Shown: positions 15,016 to 23,956, counted from the first letter of the stretch. The stretch is DNA of 64,000 nt from JAICTV01 sp035634055 (GCA_035634055.1 DASQDR010000127.1:1-64000); one strand, 5' to 3'. Made by a program: numbers and translations. Notes: generated by a model from the letters alone, not told the origin.

Positions 15016-16149
15016 CTACGCCGCCGCCGACTGCTGCCGCTGCATGATCTGCTGGGCCAGGCCCTGCAGGCTCGTGCTGATCTCGCTCCGCGGGGCGCGG
15101 AGCACCACCGGCTCGCCGTAGTTGATCGCCGCGATCGCGTTCTTGAAGTCGTTGGGGATCATCCACGCGATCTTCAGGCCCAGCGCCCGCTCCACTTCGT
15201 CCGGCTCGATGTCGCAACCCTTCTTCACGTAGCGGTTGACGACGATCTTGATCTTCGCCGAGTCGATCCCCATCCGCCGCAGCGCCCCGACGAACCGCTC
15301 GGCGTTCTTCGCCGAGGGGACGTTGAGCTGCATCACGATCAGGTTGACGTCCGCGCCCTTGATCGCCTCGGCGTAGAGCGGGTCGATGCTCATCAGCGAG
15401 TCCATGACGACGTAGTCGTACATGCGCCCCAGGACGTTGCTGAGCCGCTGGAACCCCGGCTGGTTCACCCGCAGGGTGTCCTCCGGCAGGTCCGGGCGGG
15501 CCAGGATCGCCAACTGGCTCTTGGCGTGGACCACCAGCGCGTTGTCCAGCAACTGCTTGTCGACCTTTTCGGCCGACTCCATCACGTCGCTGAGCGTGTA
15601 GCGCGGGCGGACGTCGAAGTAGCTGGCCACCCCGCCGCCGATCAGGTCCAGGTCCAGCAGCGCGGTCTTGTTCCGCTGCGCCAGCAGGGCCGCCAGGTTG
15701 CAGGCGACCGTGGTCGACCCGCACCCGCCCATCGTCGGGATGACGTGGATGGTCCTCGCCCGCTTGCCCATCCCGTGGGCGCTGGCGACGCGCTCGACGG
15801 CGGCGGCGAACTTCTCCTCGGCGATCGGGAGCGGGATGAACTCCTTGACCCCCAGGTGCATCGCCTCCATCAGCAGGTTCGCGTCGAGCACGTGGCTCAT
15901 CATGAAGAAGCTGATGTTGGGGAACTCGCGCGGCAGGCTGCCGACCTTCTTGAGGTTCTCGTGCGCCCCCGGGTCGAGGTTGACGATCACCAGCTGCGGC
16001 GCGTCCGCCCGCCCGAGCAGCGCGGGCAGCCCGTCCACGGTCGCGAGCTGGGCGATCGGGTTGATCCCGAACTGCCCGAGGAAGCTCGCCAACTCGTTTC
16101 GGTTGGTCGTGTCCGCGTCGACGATCACACTGTTGAGCTGAACGTACAT
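15016..16149 (-). CDS. cpaE: Tad pilus localisation protein CpaE/TadZ
   Basis: CpaE/TadZ proteins place the pilus machinery at a cell site. The 377-residue protein has an N-terminal receiver-like domain (about 1-120: SVIVDADTTNRNELASFL...PQLVIVNLDPGA) and a ParA/MinD-like ATPase domain. The deviant Walker A reads MGGCGSTT (140-147), so the usual lysine is replaced by Ser145. Later ParA-like parts remain (LLDLDLIGGG; YDYVVMDSL). Loss of the lysine has been described for TadZ proteins, so this is probably functional rather than decayed. ATG 16149 has AGGGTGAG upstream; an in-frame GTG lies two codons earlier. Confidence 0.92.
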   Translation of the reverse strand: MYVQLNSVIVDADTTNRNELASFLGQFGINPIAQLATVDGLPALLGRADAPQLVIVNLDPGAHENLKKVGSLPREFPNISFFMMSHVLDANLLMEAMHLGVKEFIPLPIAEEKFAAAVERVASAHGMGKRARTIHVIPTMGGCGSTTVACNLAALLAQRNKTALLDLDLIGGGVASYFDVRPRYTLSDVMESAEKVDKQLLDNALVVHAKSQLAILARPDLPEDTLRVNQPGFQRLSNVLGRMYDYVVMDSLMSIDPLYAEAIKGADVNLIVMQLNVPSAKNAERFVGALRRMGIDSAKIKIVVNRYVKKGCDIEPDEVERALGLKIAWMIPNDFKNAIAAINYGEPVVLRAPRSEISTSLQGLAQQIMQRQQSAAA

Positions 16150-16279
16150 AGTCACTCACCCTGCGTTGCTGTGCGTCACCTGCGTCTGCCCGTTGGTCGG
16201 CCGCGCGCCGCACGTGCCGGTCGAGGCGCGGGCGGCGGTGGCGGCGGCGGGCAGGTCATCGCGCCCGGTTCCGCCCGAC

Positions 16280-17902
16280 TTACTCGCTGCTGCCGGCGGT
16301 CGTCGCCCGCGGGGGCGGCGTGAACCCGTAGGCGCCGCGGTAGCGCGGCGAGCCCGTCGCGCCCTGCGGCCCGTTGGCGGGGGGCGTGCCCGGCACGGTG
16401 CCTCTGGCCCGCGGCGCCATCTCGTCCCCGAGGTCGCCGTTGATGAAGAGCTTTGCCTCGTTCGGGTGCCGCCACTGCTCGCCCGGCACCGGCGGAACCT
16501 GGTTCGGATTCATCGGCTCGACCAGCCTGGGCGTCACCAGCACGACCAGTTCCGTCTCGCGCCGGGCGTACCGCGTCGATCGGAACAGCGCCCCGATGAC
16601 CGGGATGTCGCCGAGCAGCGGCGTGGCGTTCCTCGAGGCGTTCACCGTTTGGTTGAGCAGCCCCGCGATCGCGAAGGTCTGCCCGTCCGCCAGCTCGACG
16701 GTCGTGGTCACCGTGCGCTTGTTGACGATCGGGATGCGCGATCCCTCGATCGTGAGCGGGCTGGAGAAGTCCAGTTCGCTCACCTCGGGGGTGAGCTTGA
16801 GCCGGACGCGCCCGTCGCCGAGCACGATCGGGATGAACCGCAGCCGCACGCCGAACTCGCGGTAATCGATGGTGATCGTGCTCCCGCCGCCCAGGCCCGC
16901 CTGCGGCACCGGGATGGGGAACTCCCCGCCGGCGAGGAAGCTGCCTTCCTGCCCGCTGATCGCGGTCAGGTTCGGCTCGGCCAGAACCCGCGCCAGGTTG
17001 TTGTTGCGCAGCGCCGACAGCGCCGCGTCGAGCGCGACGCTGCCGAAGACGGCCGAGGCGTTGATGGAACCGGCGGCGGGCGCCGTGGGGCTGCCGACGG
17101 TGCCGGGGGTGCTGCCCGCGGTAACCGAGAAGTTGCCGGGGTTGGCCACCGTGCCCGACAGGTTGATGCCCAACTCGTTGGCGGCGCTGCGGGAGACCTC
17201 GGCGAAGCGCACCTGGAGCATCACCTGCTGCCCGCCGCCCACCTCCAGCAGGTTCATCACCTTCTGGCTGTAAGGCTGAGCGATGGTGTTCGCCTTCTCG
17301 GCCGTCGCCAGGTCCGGGACCTGCCCCTGGAGGGCGATCCCGCCGTTCATCGGCGTCACCTTGATGGTGCTGCCGGGGAACATCGCGTTCATGTCGCCCT
17401 GAAGGCCGGCGACGTCCATCGTCACCGTGATGTCGGCGATTTGCGTGCGGTCGGCGTCGTCCCACACGATCAACTGCGTGGTCCCGCTCTTCTTCGCGGT
17501 GACCAGGATGTTGTTCGGGTTGATCATGTTGACGTCGGCCACGTCCGGTTGGCCGACGCTCACCTGCTTGTAGGGCTGGGTGGTGGTGATCAGGACCGTC
17601 TTGTTGACCGGGACGGTGATGCGCCCGTCCGGGCTGACGCCGTTGGCGATCAGCCGGTTGGCGCGGGTGGTCGGACCGGCGCCGGTGCCCGTCTCGCCCG
17701 CGCCGCCCGAGGCGGTGCCGGCGCCGGGGGCGCCAGCGGGGGCCGCGGTGGCGGCGGCGGGCGGGTTCGACAGCGCGTCGGGCGCGTCCGCCAGGGCCGG
17801 GGTGCCGGCCGCGGTGGCCAGCCCGATCGCCGTGGCGCCGGCGACCAGCACCACCTTCTGCATCATGCGGCGAGTGAATCGGTTGCTCTTCTTCGGGTTC
17901 AT
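16280..17902 (-). CDS. cpaC: Tad/Flp pilus outer-membrane secretin CpaC/RcpA
   Basis: This forms the outer-membrane channel for the pilus. The 540-residue protein has a basic N-terminus and signal peptide (VVLVAGATAIGLATAAGTPALA), then an Ala/Gly/Thr-rich linker. The pilus-type N-domain follows (ITVPVNKTVLITTTQPYKQVSVGQPDVADVNMINPNNILVTAKKSGTTQLIVW). The secretin domain spans about 226-461, with VPQAG and TPLLGDIPVIGALFRS as the hallmark C-terminal segment. A Pro/Gly-rich tail ends the protein. The start is supported by AAGGG about 10 bases before the ATG. Confidence 0.94.
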   Translation of the reverse strand: MNPKKSNRFTRRMMQKVVLVAGATAIGLATAAGTPALADAPDALSNPPAAATAAPAGAPGAGTASGGAGETGTGAGPTTRANRLIANGVSPDGRITVPVNKTVLITTTQPYKQVSVGQPDVADVNMINPNNILVTAKKSGTTQLIVWDDADRTQIADITVTMDVAGLQGDMNAMFPGSTIKVTPMNGGIALQGQVPDLATAEKANTIAQPYSQKVMNLLEVGGGQQVMLQVRFAEVSRSAANELGINLSGTVANPGNFSVTAGSTPGTVGSPTAPAAGSINASAVFGSVALDAALSALRNNNLARVLAEPNLTAISGQEGSFLAGGEFPIPVPQAGLGGGSTITIDYREFGVRLRFIPIVLGDGRVRLKLTPEVSELDFSSPLTIEGSRIPIVNKRTVTTTVELADGQTFAIAGLLNQTVNASRNATPLLGDIPVIGALFRSTRYARRETELVVLVTPRLVEPMNPNQVPPVPGEQWRHPNEAKLFINGDLGDEMAPRARGTVPGTPPANGPQGATGSPRYRGAYGFTPPPRATTAGSSE

Positions 17903-17993
17903 GACTGCAATCCCTTGTGCAAGTTGACGTCGCATTTCCCCGGCCTTCCGTGTCTGTCGTGTCAGCTCTTGGTCTGTCAGCGCGCTACCGCGC

Positions 17994-18959
17994 TCATTCG
18001 CTATCGAAGGGGTCTTCCACCTGCGTCTCGGTCATCGCGCCCTCCGGGGCGGCAGCGCCGGCGGAGTTCGGGAGGTTCATCACCACGGTGCTCTCCTGCC
18101 CGCCGCGGATGACCTTGATCGTGCGCTTCGCCGGCTCGCTGCGAACCAGCGTCGGCAGCGGCGCCGGCTGCGTGGCCGGTGCGAACGCGATCGGCGCGGG
18201 CTGCGTCGCGGGCGGCGGGGTCGCCGCGGCGACCGGTGCGCCGCGCAGCTCGCCCATCGAGACGCCGGCGGTGGCGACCACGGTGCTGTCGCGCCCGCCC
18301 CGCAGGACCAGCCGCGGACGGCCCGTCGAGCAGGCGAGGTCGATCGCCTCGGCATCGGCCAGGCTGCACAGGATGGTCACGCTCTTGGCCATCCCCTCGC
18401 CCGGCTGCTGCGGGGGCTGTTCCGCCCCGCCGGCGGACGTGCGCTGACCGACCGCGGTCACCTTGACGTTCTGCACGATGGTCTTGGCCAGTTGCTCGCC
18501 GTCGCCGCCGTTGTTCAGCGTCGCCAGGATGTCCACGCGGCACCCGGGCGTGAGCATGCCCGCCACGCCGCTGAACTCGTTCACTTCCATGGTGATCGCC
18601 CGCATGCCCGGCGGGACCAGCGCCTGCAGGCCGCTGCCGCTGCCGGTCGGGGCGAGCATCGCCTCGACGACGGGCTGGCCCTTGACCATCAGCGTCTCGC
18701 TGACGCGCCCGGCGACCTCCTCGACCGTCTTAAAGGCGGTCGACGGGGCGGTCTCAGCTTCCACCTGCGCCAGCGTCAGGTCCTCGACCGTCAGCGCCTT
18801 GCCGGCCGTGACGTCAGCCTTGGTCACGACGACCTTGGTGAACTTGCCGGCGGGAACGGCGGCGGCCTTGTTCTTCAGCATCCAGTCGTGGACCGCCTTG
18901 GCGGCTCCGACCGCGAACACGATCGCCAGGATCAACGGTGCCCAAGTCTTCCAGTTCAT
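17994..18959 (-). CDS. cpaB: Flp pilus assembly protein CpaB/RcpC
   Basis: This periplasmic, membrane-anchored protein is thought to modulate secretin gating. The 321-residue protein has an N-terminal anchor (WAPLILAIVFAVGAAKAVHDWM), an SAF domain (VVVTKADVTAGKALTVEDLTLAQV) and an RcpC domain (MRAITMEVNEFSGVAGMLTPGCRVDILATL). The C-terminal tail is Ala/Pro/Thr-rich with ATQPA repeats and a RTIKVIRGGQESTVVMNLP segment. GGAGA lies before the ATG. It leads the second part of the tad locus, after a terminator-like hairpin. Confidence 0.93.
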   Translation of the reverse strand: MNWKTWAPLILAIVFAVGAAKAVHDWMLKNKAAAVPAGKFTKVVVTKADVTAGKALTVEDLTLAQVEAETAPSTAFKTVEEVAGRVSETLMVKGQPVVEAMLAPTGSGSGLQALVPPGMRAITMEVNEFSGVAGMLTPGCRVDILATLNNGGDGEQLAKTIVQNVKVTAVGQRTSAGGAEQPPQQPGEGMAKSVTILCSLADAEAIDLACSTGRPRLVLRGGRDSTVVATAGVSMGELRGAPVAAATPPPATQPAPIAFAPATQPAPLPTLVRSEPAKRTIKVIRGGQESTVVMNLPNSAGAAAPEGAMTETQVEDPFDSE

Positions 18960-19177
18960 AACAGTCTCTCCGTGTGCCAAACTTGATCTTCGCCCTCTGT
19001 TGGTCGGATGGTTCGGATTTGCGGTTTAGAAGGTTTGTGAATTTGCGGGAGCTTCGGGATATCGGACCGACCCCACCCCCGCGCAACGCTGATACGGGCG
19101 GCGGGAAACAGCTTTGGGAGGCAGTCGGGCCAACCCCGCTCGCCCGCGCGGTGCCGGGCGCGGTCGCGGCGGGCAAA

Positions 19178-19207
19178 AGGAGCGGGCGGACCCGGAGGTC
19201 CGCCCGC
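19178..19207 (-). terminator. Probable terminator after tadE
   Basis: A perfect 9-bp stem GCGGGCGGA / TCCGCCCGC (19182-19190 and 19199-19207) with an 8-base loop reads on the minus strand into TCCTTTTGCCC. It lies in the 332-base gap 18960-19291 between tadE and cpaB. The gap has no other recognisable gene and must carry the cpaB promoter if the hairpin terminates. Confidence 0.55.
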
Positions 19208-19291
19208 GCCGTTTCGTCATGTACCTCACGCGACCGCGCGGCTACCGCTCTCGTCGGAGCGTTGCCGGGCGCGCCGCCAGCGCGCGGGCGG

Positions 19292-19798
19292 TTACCCTTC
19301 GCGCCGCATGGTTGCCCCGCCGGTCAACTGCTTCGTCGGCGGAATGCCGCCCATGAAGCTCGGCAGCACGCTGATGCCGGCGGAGCTCCAGGTGGTCTTC
19401 ACCGTCACGCGGATCGAGTCGCCGGCAGTCGCGCCGGTCCAGGCGGTGGACCAGGTGCTGGTGTTGATCTTCTGAAGCTCGATCGTCGGCGGGCGCGTGT
19501 ACTTCGACTGCGGGAAGCCGGCGACGGCCATCGCGTTATCCACCTGCTTCTGCACGGCGGCGGCGTCGGCGCCGGCGACGATCGCCGCCCGGGCCCCTTC
19601 CCGCGCCGCCGAGTGCAGCGTGTGCTTCACGAACATCGCGTACCCGTACTCTACGGCGCCGAACGACACCATCAGCAGCACCGGCAGCACGAACGCCATG
19701 TCCAGCACCGCGTTGCCGCTGCGGAACCGCGCGCGGCGCGGCAGCGAACCTGTCGGGCGGGCGGGGCGGACCGATAACTTGCTTGAATCGTCTCGCAT
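19292..19798 (-). CDS. tadE: TadE-family pseudopilin-like protein
   Basis: TadE proteins are minor pseudopilins of the Flp pilus processed by the prepilin peptidase. The 168-residue protein has a basic Pro/Arg leader, then GNAVLDMAFVLPVLLMVSFGAVEYG, the TadE-type hydrophobic segment with Gly before it. A periplasmic domain (HTLHSAAREGARAAIVAGAD...DSIRVTVKTTW) follows. The start codon is one base past the cpaA stop (TGAGATG), so translation is coupled. Only one TadE/F-type gene is present. Confidence 0.9.
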   Translation of the reverse strand: MRDDSSKLSVRPARPTGSLPRRARFRSGNAVLDMAFVLPVLLMVSFGAVEYGYAMFVKHTLHSAAREGARAAIVAGADAAAVQKQVDNAMAVAGFPQSKYTRPPTIELQKINTSTWSTAWTGATAGDSIRVTVKTTWSSAGISVLPSFMGGIPPTKQLTGGATMRREG

Positions 19799-19799
19799 C

Positions 19800-20357
19800 T
19801 CACATGCTCCCGGGCGTCCAGTTCCACGCCAGTAAGATCAGCACCGCGATCAGGACCGGCACCGCGTACGGCAGCGGGCGGTCGATGCTCTTGCTCGCCT
19901 GCCCGGTTGCACGCACGTGGTCCACGCCCACGTCGCTCACGTGCGCCAGGTTGACCGCCAGGACCGCGCTGTTGCGGAACAGGGCGTTCAACCGCCCCTG
20001 CGACGCCGCCTGCGCCAGCACCATGGTCATGCCGACGGCGGCCTCGAGGCAGAACACCTGGAGCACCGCCGACGCGCCGAACCACGCGCCGATCCCCGCC
20101 AGCAGCTTCACGTCGCCGCCGCCGAGCGCGCCGATGGCGAACATCGCGAACGGCAGGGCGAACCCGGCGCACAGGCCGAGGATCGCCTGCCCCGGCGTCG
20201 ACACGGCGCCGTTGAAGGCGACGCTCTGCGCCAGCCCGGACAGCACCAGCGAGAACGTCACCCAGTTGGGGATCCGGCGGCTGCGGACGTCGATCAGGGC
20301 CGCGCAACAGAGCAGCCCCACCGCCGGCGCCGCCATCAGGACGGTGTAGGTCGTCAT
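19800..20357 (-). CDS. cpaA: Prepilin peptidase CpaA/TadV (A24 family)
   Basis: This inner-membrane aspartic protease cleaves the Flp and TadE leaders. The 185-residue protein is polytopic and retains both catalytic aspartates: Asp23 in ALIDVRSRRIPNW and Asp82 in GGGDVKLLAGIGAWFG. It lacks the methylase domain of the longer PilD type, as is normal for tad loci. The ATG is just after the flp2 stop (spacing 4 bases). Confidence 0.93.
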   Translation of the reverse strand: MTTYTVLMAAPAVGLLCCAALIDVRSRRIPNWVTFSLVLSGLAQSVAFNGAVSTPGQAILGLCAGFALPFAMFAIGALGGGDVKLLAGIGAWFGASAVLQVFCLEAAVGMTMVLAQAASQGRLNALFRNSAVLAVNLAHVSDVGVDHVRATGQASKSIDRPLPYAVPVLIAVLILLAWNWTPGSM

Positions 20358-20361
20358 CGCG

Positions 20362-20514
20362 TTAGAACCCGTTGTTGAGCGAGTTCCACTTGGCGAACAC
20401 CTTGACGCCAACCGACGAGATGACGGCCACCGCCGCCACCACGATCAGGCCCGCGATCAGGGCGTACTCCAGGACCTCGCCGCCGCGCTCGTCGATGATC
20501 AGTTGCTTCAACAT
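20362..20514 (-). CDS. Flp-type pilin, second copy (50 residues)
   Basis: This very short pilin gene reads MLKQLIIDERGGEVLEYALI and continues with the hydrophobic AGLIVVAAVAVISSV, ending KVFAKWNSLNNGF. The leader is about 11 residues. Cleavage is expected in RG|GEVLEY, putting Glu at +5 and Tyr at +6, as in type IVb pilins. The mature part differs from the other copy (20861-21022) at only a few positions. AGG lies about 7 bases before the ATG. It is translationally close to cpaA and follows flp1 by 346 bases. Confidence 0.92.
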   Translation of the reverse strand: MLKQLIIDERGGEVLEYALIAGLIVVAAVAVISSVGVKVFAKWNSLNNGF

Positions 20515-20754
20515 TCAATACCTCTTGCGCCGATGTCGCCGCAGGACGCCCTGGGCGTACCGCGCGGCACGCCTCGCCCCAGTCGATGGATCGGTTGGCG
20601 CGGCGGGCGCCTTTAGGCGCGGCGTGAGGAAGGGTGCATCTGGCGGATCTGATCCGGACGCGCGGCCACCCGGCGGCCGCTCAGGAATCGGCAGGCGGTC
20701 GCAAGGCGTCGGCGCGCCGGAGCGCGCACAGGCACACGCACGCACGCGCGCGCG

Positions 20755-20796
20755 ACAAAGCGGCCGCCGGTCCGAATTCACCGACCGACGGCCGCT
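20755..20796 (-). terminator. Hairpin/attenuator between the two flp genes
   Basis: A 14-bp stem with one mismatch (AGCGGCCGCCGGTC at 20759-20772 against GACCGACGGCCGCT at 20783-20796) ends on the minus strand in CTTTG. It lies 65 bases after the flp1 stop. The rest of the 346-base gap (20515-20860) has CA/CG dinucleotide runs (about 20728-20755) and no further gene. A partial terminator here would give flp1 message in excess. Confidence 0.6.
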
Positions 20797-20860
20797 CTGT
20801 TTCTTCGCGATTTCGCGCTCGTCCGCCCGCTCTCGCGGGCGGCTCGTCACGAACGACGCA

Positions 20861-21022
20861 TTACATGCCGTCGTTCAGCGAGTTCCACTTCGCGAACACC
20901 TTGCCGCCGACCGACGAGATGACCGCGACAGCGGCGACGACGATCAGACCGGCGATCAGGGCGTACTCGAGAACCTCGCCACCCTGCTCGTCCTTGACCA
21001 ACTTCTTCAGAATCGTCTTCAT
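20861..21022 (-). CDS. Flp-type major pilin candidate (53 residues)
   Basis: This is a class IVb pilin subunit for the Tad pilus. The leader is MKTILKKLVKDEQG, with processing expected at QG|GEVLEY. One hydrophobic helix (ALIAGLIVVAAVAVISSV) and a short tail KVFAKWNSLNDGM follow. A strong ribosome site AGAGGAG (21031-21037) lies 8 bases before this ATG. An in-frame ATG two codons upstream is too close to it. First in the locus and followed by a hairpin, it is the likely major subunit. Confidence 0.95.
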   Translation of the reverse strand: MKTILKKLVKDEQGGEVLEYALIAGLIVVAAVAVISSVGGKVFAKWNSLNDGM

Positions 21023-21286
21023 GACCATGGCTCCTCTAATGAAGACTCCACAACCCTCGCCCGTGCCGGCGACATGCCGTTCGGCCGACCGCACGGTCAT
21101 GGCCTGCACGAGGGCAGCTTCGCGTAACAAACGATCGCTGCCCCCATGTCATCGGAGCCCATGACCTTCGGCTTAAGACGCGCGTTGCAAATTTCTCCGC
21201 GCGTAGCTGATTGCGGGCCTGGGAAAGGCTTGACGGAGCGGAGGGCGCTAAGGGCGTCCGATAAGATGCCGGCGGGTTGCCGCGAC

Positions 21287-22525
21287 TCAGACGTACATCG
21301 ACTCGCTCAGGAGCTTGCGGGGCCCGAAGCGGGCTTCCGTGAGCTCGTCGAGGTTCATCTCGGCCGGCCAGGCGCCGGCGGTCAGGAGGTGGGCCATTCC
21401 CTCGCCCAGCGCGCGGCTCTGCATCACGCCGTGGGCGCTCAGGCCGACGTAGTTGAAGATCCCCTCGCGGCCGAGGACCGGGCCGACGATCGCCCCCTTG
21501 TCCGGCGACAGCTCGTAGTGCCCCACCCAGCCCCCCACCAGCTCCGCCTCGCGCATGGCGGGAATGCGTTTCTCCAGCAGCGCGGCCACGCGCGTCCGAT
21601 AATACGCGGCGCCGTGGTTGGTGAAGTCAACGCGCGTCGGCTCGTCCGGGTCCGACCAGCTCACCAGCGTGCACGGCTGGCGGTCGCGCTCGTAGTGGCG
21701 GAAGTAGATGTCCTGCGGGTAATCCAAAAAGAACGGCAGCGGCTCGAGGTTCACCGTCGGGTGCTTCAGCAGGTAGACCTGCCGCGGCAGCGGGGTGACC
21801 GGCAGCGCGCAGGCGTACAGCTTCGCCACCTCCGGCGCCCACGGACCGGCGGCGTTGACCACCCGATCGGCGCGCAAGACGAGTTCCTCTCCTTCGCCGC
21901 CCTCGCGCGGCTTCGCCGCCGCATCCCCTCGCTCCAGGAGCTTTCGGATCCCGCGCGGGTTGACTCGCCCCAGGCGCACCACGTACGGGCAGCACGTCCC
22001 GTCGATGGCCAGCACCTGCCAACGGTCCAGCACCTGCACGCCGCCGCGCTGCGCGTGATCGAGGTAGTGCATCCTCAGGCGGTGCGGCGAGAGCCGCCCG
22101 TCGAAGGGGGTGAACGTCGCCCCGGCCAGGTCGGACACGTCGCCGAGGATGGGGAACTTCTCCTTCACCTGCTCGCGCGTCAGCTCCTCGACCGGCAGCC
22201 CGAACGATCGCACCAGCGGCAGGAAGCGCTTCGATTCCTCCCACAGCGCCTCGTCGTACATCCAGAAGTACCCGCGCTGGCGGAAGTCGAACTTCCGCGC
22301 GTGCTCGATGTAGTACCGCGTCGAGGCCAGCGAGATGCGAATGTTGATCGGCTCGGCAAACGTGCAGCGCACGCCGCCGCCGTTGAGCTCACTGGAGGAG
22401 AACTTGCCCCAGAGGTCGACGTCGACCAATCCCACTCCCGCGCCCGCCCCGCGCTCCGCCAGCGAGCAGGCGAGCGACGCCCCGGCGATGCCGCCGCCGA
22501 TGATGAGGGTGTGGATGGAATGCAT
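21287..22525 (-). CDS. FAD-dependent oxidoreductase (DAO family)
   Basis: This is a predicted flavoprotein oxidising an amine or hydroxy acid. The 412-residue protein has the N-terminal dinucleotide motif IIGGGIAGASLACSLAERG (from residue 8). The substrate domain has TFTPFDGRLSPHRL, and the second FAD contact is VVNAAGPWAPEVAKL. The C-terminus has DKGAIVGPVLGREGIFNYVGLSAHGVMQS, typical of DAO proteins (glycine oxidase / sarcosine oxidase-like). The start at MHSIHTLI is set by homology of the FAD motif; no Shine-Dalgarno is seen. Substrate unknown. Confidence 0.88.
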   Translation of the reverse strand: MHSIHTLIIGGGIAGASLACSLAERGAGAGVGLVDVDLWGKFSSSELNGGGVRCTFAEPINIRISLASTRYYIEHARKFDFRQRGYFWMYDEALWEESKRFLPLVRSFGLPVEELTREQVKEKFPILGDVSDLAGATFTPFDGRLSPHRLRMHYLDHAQRGGVQVLDRWQVLAIDGTCCPYVVRLGRVNPRGIRKLLERGDAAAKPREGGEGEELVLRADRVVNAAGPWAPEVAKLYACALPVTPLPRQVYLLKHPTVNLEPLPFFLDYPQDIYFRHYERDRQPCTLVSWSDPDEPTRVDFTNHGAAYYRTRVAALLEKRIPAMREAELVGGWVGHYELSPDKGAIVGPVLGREGIFNYVGLSAHGVMQSRALGEGMAHLLTAGAWPAEMNLDELTEARFGPRKLLSESMYV

Positions 22526-22537
22526 GAGGGGAGGGGA

Positions 22538-22662
22538 AATATCAAATGTCGAATATCGAATGTCGAAGCAAGGGGAAATCAGGAAGGGGGAAACTATGGC
22601 GATCAACCGTCCTTGAGGGCTCCTCCCTCTTCGTTTTCTGCCCTCTGCCTTTATTTGATATT
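22538..22662. repeat. Imperfect inverted-repeat spacer, AATATCGAATGTCG family
   Basis: Short direct repeats (TATCAAATGTCGAA, TATCGAATGTCGAA) lie at 22540-22566. AATATCAAAT (22538-22547) pairs with ATTTGATATT (22653-22662). Purine-rich and pyrimidine-rich halves are visible between them. It lies in the spacer between the ABC ATPase stop and the oxidoreductase start, both minus strand. Confidence 0.7.
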
Positions 22663-22712
22663 GTTTCGGATTTCGTCCCTTCTCGTTTGGTATTCTGCCA
22701 CCGCTTCGGCCT

Positions 22713-23786
22713 TTACTCCGTCAGCACCACCACGTCTTCGGCGTCAAACTCCACCGTCATCTGCTCGGGCACCTCGAACCTTGGCGGCGCGCTCACCACG
22801 CGCAGGCGGTGGTCGTTCACCACCAGCACGTGCTCGCTGGCCTCGCCGAGGAAGGTTGTTTCCACCGGGCGGCCGACCAGGCGATTGCGCGCGCCGGTGC
22901 CGGCGTGGGCGGCGGTGCCGTCGGCGCGGACGATCTCCATCTGCTCCGGGCGGATGCTCACGGTCACCTCGCCGGGCAGGTCGCGCTTCGCCGCCGCCAC
23001 CATGACGCCCGCCGGCGTTTCCACGCGCACGTGGCCGTCGCGCTGCTCGATCACCTTGCCGGGCAGCAGGTTGGTGTGACCGATGAAATCGGCGACGAAC
23101 CGCGTCGCAGGCTCGTGGTAAAGCTGGCTGGGCGTCCCCACCTGCACCAGCCGGCCCGCGCTCATCACCGCGATGCGGTCGGCGACGCTGAGCGCCTCCT
23201 TCTGGTCGTGGGTGACGTAAATCGTCGTGAAGCCGGCGGTCTTGCAGATGCGGCGGATCTCCGAGCGCATCTCGTGGCGCAGCTTGGCATCGAGGTTGGA
23301 CAGCGGCTCGTCCAGCAGCAGGCACGCCGGCTGCACCGCCAGCGCCCGCGCCAGCGCGACGCGCTGCTGCTGCCCGCCGGACAACTGGTTGGGCCGGCGG
23401 TCGGCGTAGTCGCGCATGCGGACCAGCTCCAGCACCTCGTCGACGCGCCGACGCTGCTCGTCCTTCGATGCCCCGCGCACGTCCAGGCCGAAGCGCACGT
23501 TCTCGCGCACGCTCATGTGCGGCCAGAGGGCGTAGCTCTGGAAGACCATCACGGCGTTGCGCTTCTCGGTCCCCAGGTGCGTGACGTCGCGATCGTTGAA
23601 CAGCACTCGCCCGCTGGTGGGCGGGTGGAGCCCGGCGATCAGCCGCAGCAGCGTGCTCTTACCGCACCCGCTGGGCCCCAGCAGGAAGAACAGCTCGCCG
23701 GCGGCGATCTCGAAGTCGATGTCGTCCAGCGCGCGCGTGGCGGGCGGGAAGACCTTGGTGATGTGTTCGAAGCGGACCGACGTCAT
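22713..23786 (-). CDS. ABC transporter ATP-binding protein (PotA/FbpC/MalK family)
   Basis: This is the ATPase of an importer for a small solute (polyamine, iron, sulfate or sugar). The 357-residue protein has Walker A LGPSGCGKST, Q-loop FQSYALWPHMSV, a perfect signature LSGGQQQRVALARAL, Walker B CLLLDEPLSNLDA, and H-loop YVTHDQKEA. The C-terminal TOBE-type regulatory domain includes DFIGHTNLLPG and VTVSIRPEQM. No permease or binding-protein gene is adjacent, so the ATPase must serve a transporter encoded elsewhere. The upstream reading frame is not coding; ATG at MTSVRFEHI is the family start. Confidence 0.93.
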   Translation of the reverse strand: MTSVRFEHITKVFPPATRALDDIDFEIAAGELFFLLGPSGCGKSTLLRLIAGLHPPTSGRVLFNDRDVTHLGTEKRNAVMVFQSYALWPHMSVRENVRFGLDVRGASKDEQRRRVDEVLELVRMRDYADRRPNQLSGGQQQRVALARALAVQPACLLLDEPLSNLDAKLRHEMRSEIRRICKTAGFTTIYVTHDQKEALSVADRIAVMSAGRLVQVGTPSQLYHEPATRFVADFIGHTNLLPGKVIEQRDGHVRVETPAGVMVAAAKRDLPGEVTVSIRPEQMEIVRADGTAAHAGTGARNRLVGRPVETTFLGEASEHVLVVNDHRLRVVSAPPRFEVPEQMTVEFDAEDVVVLTE

Positions 23787-23928
23787 GGGCCGGCGATTGT
23801 AGCGGCTGACCCCCGACGCGCGGCGCGAGTGTGGCGCCAGCGTGGTTCGGCCGCCTCCCGCGCCGCGTAAGGCACAACACGCGGCCCCGCGGCGCGGGCG
23901 CCGTCGCGCAGGAATTTCCCGTTCCTGC

Positions 23929-23956
23929 TTTACTTTTAGAGTGGTTTGGCTATGTT
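23929..23956 (+). promoter_or_regulatory. Candidate promoter for the SH3-domain protein gene
   Basis: TTTACT (23929-23934), a 16-base spacer and TATGTT (23951-23956) lie in an AT-richer patch 130 bases before the ATG. It is in the 298-base gap between divergent genes, which holds no other recognisable feature. Confidence 0.4.

Noticed and set aside
13144..16323. 1059-codon open frame on the plus strand across the tad genes
   Set aside because: It is antisense to tadB, cpaF and cpaE, which all have intact family motifs.
19026..19229. Small basic protein between cpaB and tadE
   Set aside because: It covers a terminator-like hairpin and has no ribosome site.
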